A stretch of DNA of 42,335 nt from an uncultured Bacteroidales bacterium (GCA_900547755.1 URIC01000012.1:1-42335); one strand, 5' to 3'; shown: positions 25,264 to 32,398, counted from the first letter of the stretch. The notes: generated by a model not told the origin, from the sequence alone. Numbers and translations: made by a program.

Positions 25264-25926
25264 CTACCAGACTATGGGTTCTTTTCCATGTCTGCGCAGA
25301 TAGTCGTTGGCGAGTACGAAATGGTGATTGCCGAAGAATCCCCGGTAAGCGCTCAGAGGAGACGGATGAGCTGAGGTAAGCACCAGGTGTCGGCTGCGGT
25401 CTATGAACTCACCCTTGCGTATCGCGTCACTGCCCCAGAGCATGAATACCAGATGCTCGCGTTTTTCGGCCAACTCATGCACCACCCGGTCCGTAAACAG
25501 CTCCCAGCCTATGCCGCTGTGGGATTTTGGAGAATGGGCACGTACCGTCAGCGACGAGTTCAGCAACAACACTCCCTGTCGGGCCCAGCGCGTCAGGTCT
25601 CCGTCCGGAGGCATGGGCGCTCCTGTCTCGGCGCTCACTTCCTTGAATATATTCACCAGAGAGGGGGGCATCTTGATTTGCGGGTTGACGGAGAAACAAA
25701 GTCCGTTGGCCTGTCCGGGACCGTGGTAAGGGTCCTGACCCACTATCACCACTTTGGTGCTGTGGAAAGGCGAGGCCGCAAAAGCCGCGAAAATACGTCC
25801 TCCTGGCGGATATACGGCGGTTGCGGCATATTCCTGGCGGACACGCTTGGCCAATTCCGCGAAATAAGGTTTGTCAAACTCGTCGGCAAGTTGCTGTTTC
25901 CAACTCTCTTCAATGCGTACTTCCAT
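25264..25926 (-). CDS. ung: Uracil-DNA glycosylase, family 1
   Basis: The 220-residue enzyme excises uracil from DNA. Motifs are complete: the water-activating Asp65 in GQDPYHGPGQANG, LLLNSSLTVRA with the uracil-binding Asn, and His187 in SAHPSPLSAYRGFFG. The ATG at 25926 gives the usual Bacteroidota N terminus (IEESWKQQLADEF). A good promoter ends 4 nt before the ATG, so the mRNA is probably leaderless or nearly so. It is convergent with the GH3 gene, with only 6 nt between stops. Confidence 0.97.
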   Translation of the reverse strand: MEVRIEESWKQQLADEFDKPYFAELAKRVRQEYAATAVYPPGGRIFAAFAASPFHSTKVVIVGQDPYHGPGQANGLCFSVNPQIKMPPSLVNIFKEVSAETGAPMPPDGDLTRWARQGVLLLNSSLTVRAHSPKSHSGIGWELFTDRVVHELAEKREHLVFMLWGSDAIRKGEFIDRSRHLVLTSAHPSPLSAYRGFFGNHHFVLANDYLRRHGKEPIVW

Positions 25927-25930
25927 GCCG

Positions 25931-25960
25931 CAAAATTAATAAAAAGACTTCACCGGGCAA
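25931..25960 (-). promoter_or_regulatory. Promoter of ung, abutting the start codon
   Basis: On the - strand TAATTTTG (25938-25931) has TTG 19 nt upstream (25960-25958). The -7 element ends 4 nt before the ATG (25926-25924), implying a leader of zero to a few nt. Confidence 0.65.
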
Positions 25961-26001
25961 AAAAATCGCTTGTACGCAGCAGCCGACTCAAAAAAAATCG
26001 C

Positions 26002-26009
26002 TAAATTTG
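26002..26009 (+). promoter_or_regulatory. Promoter -7 element of tRNA-Arg
   Basis: TAAATTTG at 26002-26009 matches TAnnTTTG, 17 nt before the mature tRNA. No TTG is found at the usual 19-20 nt distance. Confidence 0.55.
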
Positions 26010-26026
26010 CACTTGAAAACATACCC

Positions 26027-26098
26027 GCCCCTGTAGTTCAACGAATAGAATGGGTGATTCCGGTTCATCTGATCAGGGTTTGATTCCCTGCGGGGGTA
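26027..26098 (+). tRNA. tRNA-Arg (anticodon CCG)
   Basis: The 72-nt cloverleaf has acceptor GCCCCTG/CGGGGGT, D stem GTTC/GAAT, anticodon stem GGTGA/TCATC around TTCCGGT (anticodon CCG at 26060-26062), a 4-nt variable loop and T arm CAGGG/CCCTG. The T loop is TTTGATT rather than TTCGANT and the D loop has GA rather than GG. Positions 56 and 19 are therefore T and A in place of the near-universal C and G, a compensatory pair. CCA is not encoded. Confidence 0.93.
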
Positions 26099-26101
26099 CT
26101 G

Positions 26102-26146
26102 ATTGATAACAGTCTGTCGGTCTTTGACCGACAGACTGTTATCAAT
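26102..26146. terminator. Bidirectional hairpin between tRNA-Arg and the hemerythrin regulator
   Basis: A perfect 21-bp inverted repeat spans 26102-26122 and 26126-26146 with a TTT loop. U-tracts on either side are short. It separates tRNA-Arg (+) from a convergent gene ending at 26164. Confidence 0.75.
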
Positions 26147-26163
26147 TTATATTAGGTATCCTG

Positions 26164-27123
26164 TCAAAGGCCGGGAAGCAAGGCATTGGCTTCCTCAAGG
26201 GAGATGAGGCCATGGATAATGGCGAACAGGGTCATGCCCGATGCCGAGTGGATGTTCAGCTTGGCGCAGATGTTGCGGCGGTGGGTGGCCACAGTGTGTA
26301 CGGAAATGAACAGCTTGTCAGCAATCTCCTTATTGGAGAGTCCCCGGGCTATGGCCTTGACGATGTCCCTCTCGCGGGCCGTAAGCTCTATGTCCCCGTT
26401 TGCGTCCAGTTTCCCCGGAGTCTGCTTGGACGGGTCCTCTTCTTTCGTGTCAAGCCGGTTCTCCAGTTCCTGTACCGCCGGAACGAAGAGGCTGTCTTCC
26501 ACATGGCAGTGTGTGTCGATGTCCCGCTCGGTAGTTATTATGTCGAACAATACGGAGTTGAACTGGTCTACCCGGTCGCCGTCCGTGTGGAAGTGACAGA
26601 TGAATATTTCCTTCAATTCCTTCAGCTTTTCAGCCACCGGCTTATGGGTCTCGGCAAAGGTCGCGAGGCTGAATCCTTCAGGCTTTTCTCCCTTGATGAG
26701 GGCCTCCACGTAGGTAAAGACAGTGGTGTTCTCGTATTCCATGTGGCGGCGCACTTCGGCAGTGTACTCGTCGAAGAATTTAAGAACCACAACACTTACA
26801 TCGCCGCTTACGCCGGTGCTGATTGCCTCTATAAGGCGACGGCGTATGCCTGGGAGTACATATTCGAGAAAGTAGATATGGGCCTGTTTAAGGTATTCCG
26901 TGAGGGCCGGCAGCGACACCCGGTAGGCCTGGTGAGGCTTGCCGCTGATGAAGTTCACCACTGCCAGGAATGTGTCACAGTCCACGCCTGTATTGCTGCA
27001 TACGTCGGCCACGGTGCTGTCTCCGAAGCCCAACGAGATGCCGAACCGCGACAGGGCCATCAGCAGGAGGCCGTTGTCCGCGATTATGTCTCTCATTTTG
27101 TGTCGGGGTAAATACTGTTCCAT
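26164..27123 (-). CDS. ScdA_N-like/hemerythrin/LuxR-type transcriptional regulator
   Basis: The 319-residue protein combines three parts. Residues 10-60 resemble the ScdA/RIC N-terminal domain (RDIIADNGLLLMALSRFGIS), but the usual FCCG motif is LGFG. Residues 75-222 form a hemerythrin-like four-helix domain with likely iron ligands His82, His127-x3-Glu131, His160, His177/179 and His205-x3-Glu209. Residues 246-305 are a LuxR-type HTH (LTARERDIVKAIARGLSNKE). Inference: a di-iron sensor of oxygen, NO or redox state acting on transcription. Its promoter lies almost at the start codon. Confidence 0.8.
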   Translation of the reverse strand: MEQYLPRHKMRDIIADNGLLLMALSRFGISLGFGDSTVADVCSNTGVDCDTFLAVVNFISGKPHQAYRVSLPALTEYLKQAHIYFLEYVLPGIRRRLIEAISTGVSGDVSVVVLKFFDEYTAEVRRHMEYENTTVFTYVEALIKGEKPEGFSLATFAETHKPVAEKLKELKEIFICHFHTDGDRVDQFNSVLFDIITTERDIDTHCHVEDSLFVPAVQELENRLDTKEEDPSKQTPGKLDANGDIELTARERDIVKAIARGLSNKEIADKLFISVHTVATHRRNICAKLNIHSASGMTLFAIIHGLISLEEANALLPGL

Positions 27124-27133
27124 TTTAGCAATG

Positions 27134-27164
27134 CAAAATTAGTGAAAATACGCACGTCTTGCAA
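27134..27164 (-). promoter_or_regulatory. Promoter of the hemerythrin regulator
   Basis: On the - strand TAATTTTG (27141-27134) has TTG exactly 20 nt upstream (27164-27162). It ends 10 nt before the ATG at 27123, so the leader is only a few nt long. Confidence 0.75.
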
Positions 27165-27288
27165 GTACCCTTTTCAAGGTATTTTGATGTGATGCCTGCT
27201 TTGTACCTCAGGGATTGTCATTACTTGAATGTGAGTATAGGGTCCGTTTGTCTGTTACCGGCGACGGGAAGGGTTTCCGGGGTGCTGT

Positions 27289-27304
27289 TACCCGTATATG
27301 GGTA
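27289..27304. promoter_or_regulatory. Inverted repeat, possible operator
   Basis: TACCC (27289-27293), a 6-nt spacer, then GGGTA (27300-27304) form an inverted repeat. It lies between the regulator's promoter and an orphan + strand promoter. A LuxR-type dimer could bind such a site, but this is inference from position. Confidence 0.3.
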
Positions 27305-27360
27305 GTGTTTCGTTTTTCAGGCACGATGCGGTAAGGCGATTATTTACCCTGTTTCAGGTA

Positions 27361-27391
27361 TTGTGCGTAAGAATGAAAGGATGTAACTTTG
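27361..27391 (+). promoter_or_regulatory. Orphan promoter divergent from the hemerythrin regulator
   Basis: TTG at 27361-27363 and TAACTTTG at 27384-27391 are separated by exactly 20 nt, the best-matching promoter geometry in the window. No recognisable gene follows on the + strand. The transcript would run about 120 nt to the hairpin at 27477-27515. Confidence 0.65.
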
Positions 27392-27395
27392 CACT

Positions 27396-27515
27396 TGAAA
27401 AGTTATGAATTTAGTGATACCCATTAGCCCGTGAGGGTCCGGGGGTTAGTAATGTTACGTAATAAGCCATAATCAGCAAGAGGCTGCGCTGACTCCGAGT
27501 CAGCGCAGCCTCTTG
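27396..27515 (+). ncRNA. Candidate small RNA (orphan transcript)
   Basis: The interval starts a few nt after a consensus promoter and ends at a perfect 18-bp hairpin (27477-27494 with 27498-27515, loop CCG). It contains a possible hairpin with ATTAGCCC (27423-27430) opposite GGGTTAGT, and a nine-codon frame MNLVIPISP (27405-27434) that could be a leader peptide or chance. Both ends are inferred. A 407-nt gap between genes (27124-27530) otherwise has no coding signal. Confidence 0.4.
27477..27515. terminator. Hairpin between the orphan transcript and the pulA-linked gene
   Basis: A perfect 18-bp inverted repeat (stem beginning CAAGAGGCTGCGCTGACT) with a CCG loop lies 15 nt beyond the stop at 27531 of the - strand gene. 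U-tracts are poor on both sides. It resembles the other long hairpins that separate convergent transcripts in this window. Confidence 0.7.
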
Positions 27516-27530
27516 GTATATCCGGGAGTG

Positions 27531-27884
27531 TCAGGGACTTACGGTTTCAGAGGTGATATCACGGGGTGGAGGTGCCGGAGCGGCTTCCTTTTGCTTGCTC
27601 CCTGACTTTTTCTTGCCGGTCTTGGATTTTTTGCTTTTGTAGTGTCCGGTCTTGGATTTGGCGGAGGTGTCGTTGTCGGCCTTGACCGGCGGAATGGTCT
27701 GGAACTCGGTGATAGTCACCTGCTCGGTAGCGGTTAATGTGGCCGGGCGACGGCTTTTCCATAACACTGCGCAGAAGGAAGCCATGGCCAGCACCAGCAC
27801 CCCCACCAATGCGAAGCGCTGTCCGGCGGTAAGAGTGGATTCGGGGCGGAGTGAGGCCATGTCGGTAAGGGGGTCAGCGGGCAA
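27531..27884 (-). CDS. Small lysine-rich single-pass membrane protein
   Basis: The 117-residue product has one membrane segment (about residues 23-43, RFALVGVLVLAMASFCAVLW) followed by a soluble tail. The tail contains a strongly basic low-complexity part (KSKTGHYKSKKSKTGKKKSG) and a proline-rich end. I do not recognise a family. It overlaps the end of the pullulanase gene by 11 nt if the first ATG is used; Met9 at 27860 would remove the overlap. Tight linkage suggests co-expression with pulA. Confidence 0.6.
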   Translation of the reverse strand: MPADPLTDMASLRPESTLTAGQRFALVGVLVLAMASFCAVLWKSRRPATLTATEQVTITEFQTIPPVKADNDTSAKSKTGHYKSKKSKTGKKKSGSKQKEAAPAPPPRDITSETVSP

Positions 27885-29898
27885 GGATGAGAGCGGAGTA
27901 GGGAGCCACTGTGGTTTTGCCGCCCTTGCTTGTGCCCATGCCGTCAGGATTGATTTTGCCGTCAGCGGCTATAACTGTCCACTCGCCCTTGGGTATGTTT
28001 ACGCTCTGGGCATGGTCCGCGCCGTTGAATACCAGTTTGATTTCTTGCCAGGCATCGCCGTTGGCGTGGCCGGTAAGCGAGTAGCTGATGAGGTTGGGCT
28101 GCCTGGCGGAGTCGATATTGTCGAATCTCAGGTGCTTGGCTATATCCTGGGCGGTGGTCATGCGGAAAGCGGGATGTGCCTTGCGCAGAGATATAAGCCC
28201 CTGATAGTACTCGAACTGGTCATGGTTCGTACTCTTCAGTTCCCAGTCTATGGCGTTTATGTCATCCGGACTCCGGTATGAGTTGTGAACGCCCTTCTTG
28301 TCTCGGAAAATCTCCTCTCCTGCGAACATGAACGGAGTGCCCTGTGAAGTGAATACGATTGTCTGGGCCAGTCTGGCCACGGCCTTACGTTCATCCTCGG
28401 TGGCGTCCGGCATTGACTTGCGCAGTTTGTCGGTGAGCGTCAGGTCATCGTGACAGCTCACATAATTGACTGTCATTTCGGGGGACTCGGCGTAGGGGAA
28501 CTTGGAATTGTTGCCCTTGCCGTAGTCCACCTGCGGATGGGCTGTGGCACCCACGATACCGATTTTTACAGTCTCCTCGTTGCCCGGTTTACCGGAGGCG
28601 AATCCACGGTCTTCGGCGTTGGAGTAGTGCCCTTTTACGGCATCGCGTATGTCGTCGGAAAAGACCGCTACGTTCTGCATCTTGCTAACGTTCTCCTTGA
28701 GGGCGCGACGCTCGGATGCCAACGGAGAGTCGCCTGCTGTCCAGCCTTCGCCGTAAACGAAGATGTCCGGACGCACCTCCTTGAGTTCGCGGGCCACACG
28801 GTTCATTGTCTCGGTGTCGTGGATTGCCATAAGGTCGAAGCGGAAGCCGTCCACGTGGTATTCGTCGGCCCAGTACTTCACGGAGTTGACAATGTAGTTG
28901 GCCATCTGCTCATGGTCCGATGCTGTCTCGTTGCCACAGCCGGAGGCATCGCTCCAGGAGCCGTCGTTACGGTGACGATAGTAGTATCCGGGAGCGGTCA
29001 GCTCGAAGTTGGAACCCTCGTTCTGTCCGGTATGGTTGTACACCACATCCATAATAACACCGATTCCGGCGTCGTGCAGAGCCTTAATCATCTCTTTCAT
29101 TTCGCGCACCCGGCTCTCGGGGTCGGAGGGATTGGTGGAGTAGGAGCCTTCCGGGGTGTTGTAGTTCTGCGGGTCATATCCCCAGTTATATTGGTTGGCG
29201 GGCAAGTCGGTCTCATCCACGGAGTTATAGTCGTAGGAGGGGAGGATATGCACATGTGTGACACCCAGCTCCTTCAGGTGGTCTATGCCGGTGGCCAGGC
29301 CTTCGGGGTTGACAGTGCCATGTTCGGTGAGCGCCAGGAACTTGCCCTTGTTGGCGATACCCGAACTGGGGTGCATGCTCATGTCGCGGTGGTGCATCTC
29401 GTAGATTATGACATCCGAGAAATTCTTTACCTGCGGGCCTTTGTCGGAGGACCAGCCCTCGGGGTCGGTGGCTGCGAAATCTATAATGGCGGCACGTTTG
29501 CCGTTCACGCCCACGGCCTTGGCCCATACGCCCGGAGTCTCGTCAAGCCATTTGCCATCCTTGTATATCTGGAATGTGTAGAATTTGCCATACAGACGGG
29601 CATCGATTGTTCCGCTCCATACGCCGTTGGCCGGATTCTTGGCCAACTGGAGGGTGTCGTACGCCTTGCCTCCGCGTCCTTGGTCGTACAGGTTCACGCG
29701 CACGGCATCGGCCTGTGGACTCCACAGCTTGAAGTGAGTGCCTGAGTTGTTGACGGTCACGCCTAAGTCGGTGCCGTTGTAGGCGGGATAGGAGAGGAAT
29801 TGCCGGTCATAATCACTCTGTGCCATCGCTGTGAAGGCGGTCGGGAAGCTGAATGTGAGAAAAGCGGCGGATGCCATTGTCAGAAGTAGTTTATTCAT
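27874..29898 (-). CDS. pulA: Pullulanase type I (GH13) with N-terminal CBM48
   Basis: The 674-residue enzyme has a signal peptide (about 1-26), a CBM48-like domain (about 45-140) and a GH13 catalytic domain. The type I pullulanase motif YNWGYDP is at 237-243. The conserved regions are DVVYNHT (284-290), GFRFDLMAIH with nucleophile Asp355, Glu384 in YGEGW as acid/base, and VSCHDDLTL. It should cleave alpha-1,6 links in pullulan, glycogen or starch in the periplasm or outside. No SusC/D partners are in the window. Confidence 0.93.
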   Translation of the reverse strand: MNKLLLTMASAAFLTFSFPTAFTAMAQSDYDRQFLSYPAYNGTDLGVTVNNSGTHFKLWSPQADAVRVNLYDQGRGGKAYDTLQLAKNPANGVWSGTIDARLYGKFYTFQIYKDGKWLDETPGVWAKAVGVNGKRAAIIDFAATDPEGWSSDKGPQVKNFSDVIIYEMHHRDMSMHPSSGIANKGKFLALTEHGTVNPEGLATGIDHLKELGVTHVHILPSYDYNSVDETDLPANQYNWGYDPQNYNTPEGSYSTNPSDPESRVREMKEMIKALHDAGIGVIMDVVYNHTGQNEGSNFELTAPGYYYRHRNDGSWSDASGCGNETASDHEQMANYIVNSVKYWADEYHVDGFRFDLMAIHDTETMNRVARELKEVRPDIFVYGEGWTAGDSPLASERRALKENVSKMQNVAVFSDDIRDAVKGHYSNAEDRGFASGKPGNEETVKIGIVGATAHPQVDYGKGNNSKFPYAESPEMTVNYVSCHDDLTLTDKLRKSMPDATEDERKAVARLAQTIVFTSQGTPFMFAGEEIFRDKKGVHNSYRSPDDINAIDWELKSTNHDQFEYYQGLISLRKAHPAFRMTTAQDIAKHLRFDNIDSARQPNLISYSLTGHANGDAWQEIKLVFNGADHAQSVNIPKGEWTVIAADGKINPDGMGTSKGGKTTVAPYSALILAR

Positions 29899-30110
29899 GC
29901 GTTGAAGAATGGGATTACATATAAGTGTTTAGATAAGCCTTTTATATTTAACGTGTGAAAAATTAGATTATTACCTTACGTATTCGTTTATCTTATTAAA
30001 CTATCCTATAAACCTGTTTTTGTGTCCCATGTTACTGATTCATATATTCCCGTACTCGCGAATTGACAAAATAGTTTGAAGAAACAGTGCGATATTTGCC
30101 AATTTGTGAG

Positions 30111-30118
30111 TAAATTTG
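30111..30118 (+). promoter_or_regulatory. Promoter -7 element of the PCMD/calycin gene
   Basis: TAAATTTG at 30111-30118 matches TAnnTTTG. It lies downstream of an in-frame ATG at 30076, so translation must begin at 30142 or 30148. No TTG is seen at 20 nt. Confidence 0.55.
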
Positions 30119-30147
30119 CACCCGTAAAATTCCATAAAACCATGACT

Positions 30148-31515
30148 ATGAAGAAAATTTTCGCAATTTCCTCGGCTATGTGCCTCGCTCTCAGCGCAAT
30201 GGCACAGCAACTGCCCAACAACGGCTTTGAAGAGGCATGGGGCGACTGTATCCCCTGGACAAGCACCGCCAGCACCACCGTCACCGGTACCACTCCGGCC
30301 CCCTGGACTATTTCTCAGGTGTCCGGCCTCAGCGGCCTGGGAGCCACCACGGTGGGCGAGAAGGCGGAAGGCTACGAGTCGGCGTCGGCCGTCAAGGTCT
30401 TCAATACCGCCAACCCTATGATGGAGACCCAGATTGTACCCGGTTATGTGACTTTGGGTACCACTTGGAGTACTTCTATGCTGGGCACCGAGAATGACGG
30501 AGGCACATTCGGGGGTATCGGGTTCACCGGACGTCCCGCCAAAGTGACTTTCATGTACAAGTTCGAGCGCAGCGCCGACAATGAGAACACACAGCCGGCC
30601 AACGCTATCGTCTATCTTTGGAAAGGAACTTTCACTCAGGCAGAAGTGCCGGGCGACATACACTTCGGTACTCCGACTACCGTAGATATGGTCAACCGCG
30701 ACCGCAATATCCTGGGCATGGAGACGGCCAAGGGCGGCGAGGTCACGAAGAGCGATGGCGCAGAGCTGATAGCGGTGGGCAAACTTGTCATTGCCGAGAC
30801 CGCTTCCGAGTGGACCAAGGGAGAGGTGCTGCTTGACTATAAGTCCGACGCCGCCCCCGAAATGATTAACGTCATCTTCTCCGCCAACGACTATTTCAGC
30901 GACCAGAACATCATCCCCGGCAACTCTCTGACAATAGATAAGGTGGAGTGCGTATACGAGGACACTCCCATTACCGGCGATGTCAAGAAATATCCCGGCA
31001 AGCTCACAGTGGAGATGAACGGCGCCGCGATAGCCGAGGATGTGGACGCTACTATCGAGATTACTCCTAATGCGGACAACACCGCCTGCGCGTTCCTGCT
31101 TCCTGACCTCTCCTTGGGAGATTTGGGCACTATAGGCGACATCAAGGTAGATGAAGTGGGCATGACCGTAGACGCGGCAGGCGTGACGACCTTCAAGGGT
31201 ACCGTGGAGGATATGCAGCTTATGGATGGCGCCATTGACGCCACTGTCGACATTAACGGAGCCTGCGACGCCTCCGGCAAACTCGCTATGGTGATTGATG
31301 TGATATGGCATTCCGCAATGGGCGATATGCCTATCAAGGTGACTTTCAACGGCCAGGGAGACCCTGTGGCGGCAGTCGGCGGCATTTCCGCAGATGTTGA
31401 TGCCGTAGCCGAATATTACAGCCTCGGCGGTATGCGTATGGATGCTTCCTCACTCGCTCCCGGTATCTACGTGGTACGACGTGGAAATAAAGTAAACAAG
31501 GTGGTGATAAGGTAA
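30148..31515 (+). CDS. PCMD and calycin-like domain surface protein
   Basis: The 455-residue product starts with a signal peptide (MKKIFAISSAMCLALSAMAQ). Residues about 22-270 resemble the PCMD domain (LPNNGFEEAWGDCIPW at the start), and about 290-420 resemble the calycin-like repeat domain found in Bacteroidales (YPGKLTVEMNGAAIAEDVDA). The final 35 residues (SLGGMRMDASSLAPGIYVVR) look like a type IX-type C-terminal sorting region. Probably exported to the cell surface; ligand unknown. ATG 30142 is an alternative start two codons earlier. Confidence 0.75.
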   Translation: MKKIFAISSAMCLALSAMAQQLPNNGFEEAWGDCIPWTSTASTTVTGTTPAPWTISQVSGLSGLGATTVGEKAEGYESASAVKVFNTANPMMETQIVPGYVTLGTTWSTSMLGTENDGGTFGGIGFTGRPAKVTFMYKFERSADNENTQPANAIVYLWKGTFTQAEVPGDIHFGTPTTVDMVNRDRNILGMETAKGGEVTKSDGAELIAVGKLVIAETASEWTKGEVLLDYKSDAAPEMINVIFSANDYFSDQNIIPGNSLTIDKVECVYEDTPITGDVKKYPGKLTVEMNGAAIAEDVDATIEITPNADNTACAFLLPDLSLGDLGTIGDIKVDEVGMTVDAAGVTTFKGTVEDMQLMDGAIDATVDINGACDASGKLAMVIDVIWHSAMGDMPIKVTFNGQGDPVAAVGGISADVDAVAEYYSLGGMRMDASSLAPGIYVVRRGNKVNKVVIR

Positions 31516-31535
31516 TTCACACGCGCCATTTTCCG

Positions 31536-31575
31536 AACACGGCTGCGCCGCACTTTTTTGTGGCGCAGCCGTGTT
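31536..31575 (+). terminator. Terminator after the PCMD/calycin gene
   Basis: AACACGGCTGCGCC 31536-31549 pairs with GGCGCAGCCGTGTT 31562-31575 (14 bp). The following bases are GCTGTTTGCC. The T-run lies within the loop on this strand. Confidence 0.7.
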
Positions 31576-31630
31576 GCTGTTTGCCTGCCTTTTACCGGTC
31601 GGATATTTGTTTTTCATATCGGCAAGGGGG

Positions 31631-31661
31631 TTGTGGGTTTCAAAAATAATGTGTACCTTTG
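31631..31661 (+). promoter_or_regulatory. Promoter of rpsO
   Basis: TTG at 31631-31633, 20 nt, then TACCTTTG at 31654-31661. The transcript would have a leader of about 115 nt before rpsO. Confidence 0.8.
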
Positions 31662-31670
31662 CAGCGCTTT

Positions 31671-31745
31671 TTGGTTAAAGATTCGCAGGGTGTGGCTTTC
31701 GATTTGGCTGTCGGGGGCACGGCACGAGCGACATCTTTACCAAGC
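31671..31745 (+). other. Candidate S15-responsive leader
   Basis: Within the long rpsO leader, TTGG (31704-31707) and TGTCG (31709-31713) can pair with CCAA (31740-31743) and CGACA (31729-31733), leaving an asymmetric internal loop. TTGGT at 31671 offers an alternative partner for ACCAA. Many bacteria control rpsO by S15 binding to its own leader; applying that here is inference. Confidence 0.3.
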
Positions 31746-31783
31746 GAAGTCTATACATTAACTATTTAAAAACATTTCAAATC

Positions 31784-32059
31784 ATGCATCTTAGCACAGA
31801 AGAGAAGCAAGCCATTTTCGAGAAGTACGGCCAGGGCAAGAACGACACCGGTAGCCCCGAAAGCCAGATTGCACTGTTCTCCATCCGCATCAAGCACCTC
31901 ACGGAGCATCTGAAGGAGAACCATAAGGACCACACCACTGCCCGCGCGCTGAAGGCTCTGGTAGGTCAGCGTCGTAGCCTGCTGGACTATCTCATCCGCA
32001 AGGACATCAACCGCTATCGTGCCATTATCGCCAAGAAGGAACTCGGTATCCGTAAGTGA
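31784..32059 (+). CDS. rpsO: 30S ribosomal protein S15 (uS15)
   Basis: The 91-residue protein has the four-helix S15 layout with DTGSPESQIALFSIRI, LTEHLKENHKDH, the RRSLLDYL segment and LGIRK at the end. S15 is a primary binder of the 16S central domain and forms an intersubunit bridge. The gene stands alone with its own promoter, about a 115-nt leader that could fold, and a strong terminator, consistent with autogenous control. Confidence 0.98.
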   Translation: MHLSTEEKQAIFEKYGQGKNDTGSPESQIALFSIRIKHLTEHLKENHKDHTTARALKALVGQRRSLLDYLIRKDINRYRAIIAKKELGIRK

Positions 32060-32089
32060 CAGGCGGCCGGCACCCGGCGAAACGCAAAC

Positions 32090-32124
32090 GGAGGCAATCC
32101 CAAGATGGGGTGGCCTCCTTTTTT
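32090..32124 (+). terminator. Terminator of rpsO
   Basis: GGAGGC-a-ATCCCA (32090-32102) pairs with TGGGGT-g-GCCTCC (32106-32118), followed by TTTTTT. Confidence 0.9.
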
Positions 32125-32183
32125 AATGCAGAGGTTATCTGCCCAACGCACAGTCATATATCTCAGGTAAGGTATGGGTATAA

Positions 32184-32228
32184 ACAAGCAGGAGGATGTA
32201 AGCGTGTAGCTGACATCCTCCTGCTTGT
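32184..32228 (-). terminator. Terminator of rpmH
   Basis: A perfect 16-bp inverted repeat (32184-32199 with 32213-32228) lies 14 nt beyond the rpmH stop. On the - strand it is followed by TTTATA. Confidence 0.8.
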
Positions 32229-32242
32229 CGGGGCCTAATCGT

Positions 32243-32398
32243 TTACTTTGAAGCGATGTGGTCGCTGACAGTGAGCGAGCGACGGCCTTTGGCACGACGG
32301 CGTGAGAGTACTTTGCGGCCGTCCTTGCTGGCCATTCTTTCGCGGAAGCCGTGCTTGTTCACACGACGACGGTTGGAGGGTTGAAAAGTTCTTTTCAT
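32243..32398 (-). CDS. rpmH: 50S ribosomal protein L34 (bL34)
   Basis: A 51-codon frame on the - strand starts MKRTFQPSNRRRVNKHGFRE and has the L34 pattern RMASKDGRKVLSRRRAKGR. L34 is a small, highly basic 50S protein. It is monocistronic here, with a consensus promoter at 32478-32508 and its own hairpin terminator. It is not next to rnpA, dnaA or yidC, unlike the arrangement in many bacteria. Confidence 0.97.
   Translation of the reverse strand: MKRTFQPSNRRRVNKHGFRERMASKDGRKVLSRRRAKGRRSLTVSDHIASK

Noticed and set aside
26212..27111. 299-codon open frame opposite the hemerythrin regulator
   Set aside because: Antisense shadow; the opposite strand has ScdA_N-like, hemerythrin and HTH features and a promoter.
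28450..29745. 431-codon open frame opposite pulA
   Set aside because: Antisense shadow of a strong pullulanase gene in GC-rich DNA, with Val/Gly/His-rich translation and no domain.
30076..30141. Earlier ATG for the PCMD/calycin protein
   Set aside because: It lies upstream of the -7 promoter element at 30111-30118, and the signal peptide begins at 30148.
30040..31311. 423-codon open frame opposite the PCMD/calycin gene
   Set aside because: Antisense shadow; the + strand frame has a signal peptide, promoter and domain pattern.
31558..31761. 67-codon open frame before rpsO
   Set aside because: It spans a terminator hairpin, the rpsO promoter and the leader; no protein features.
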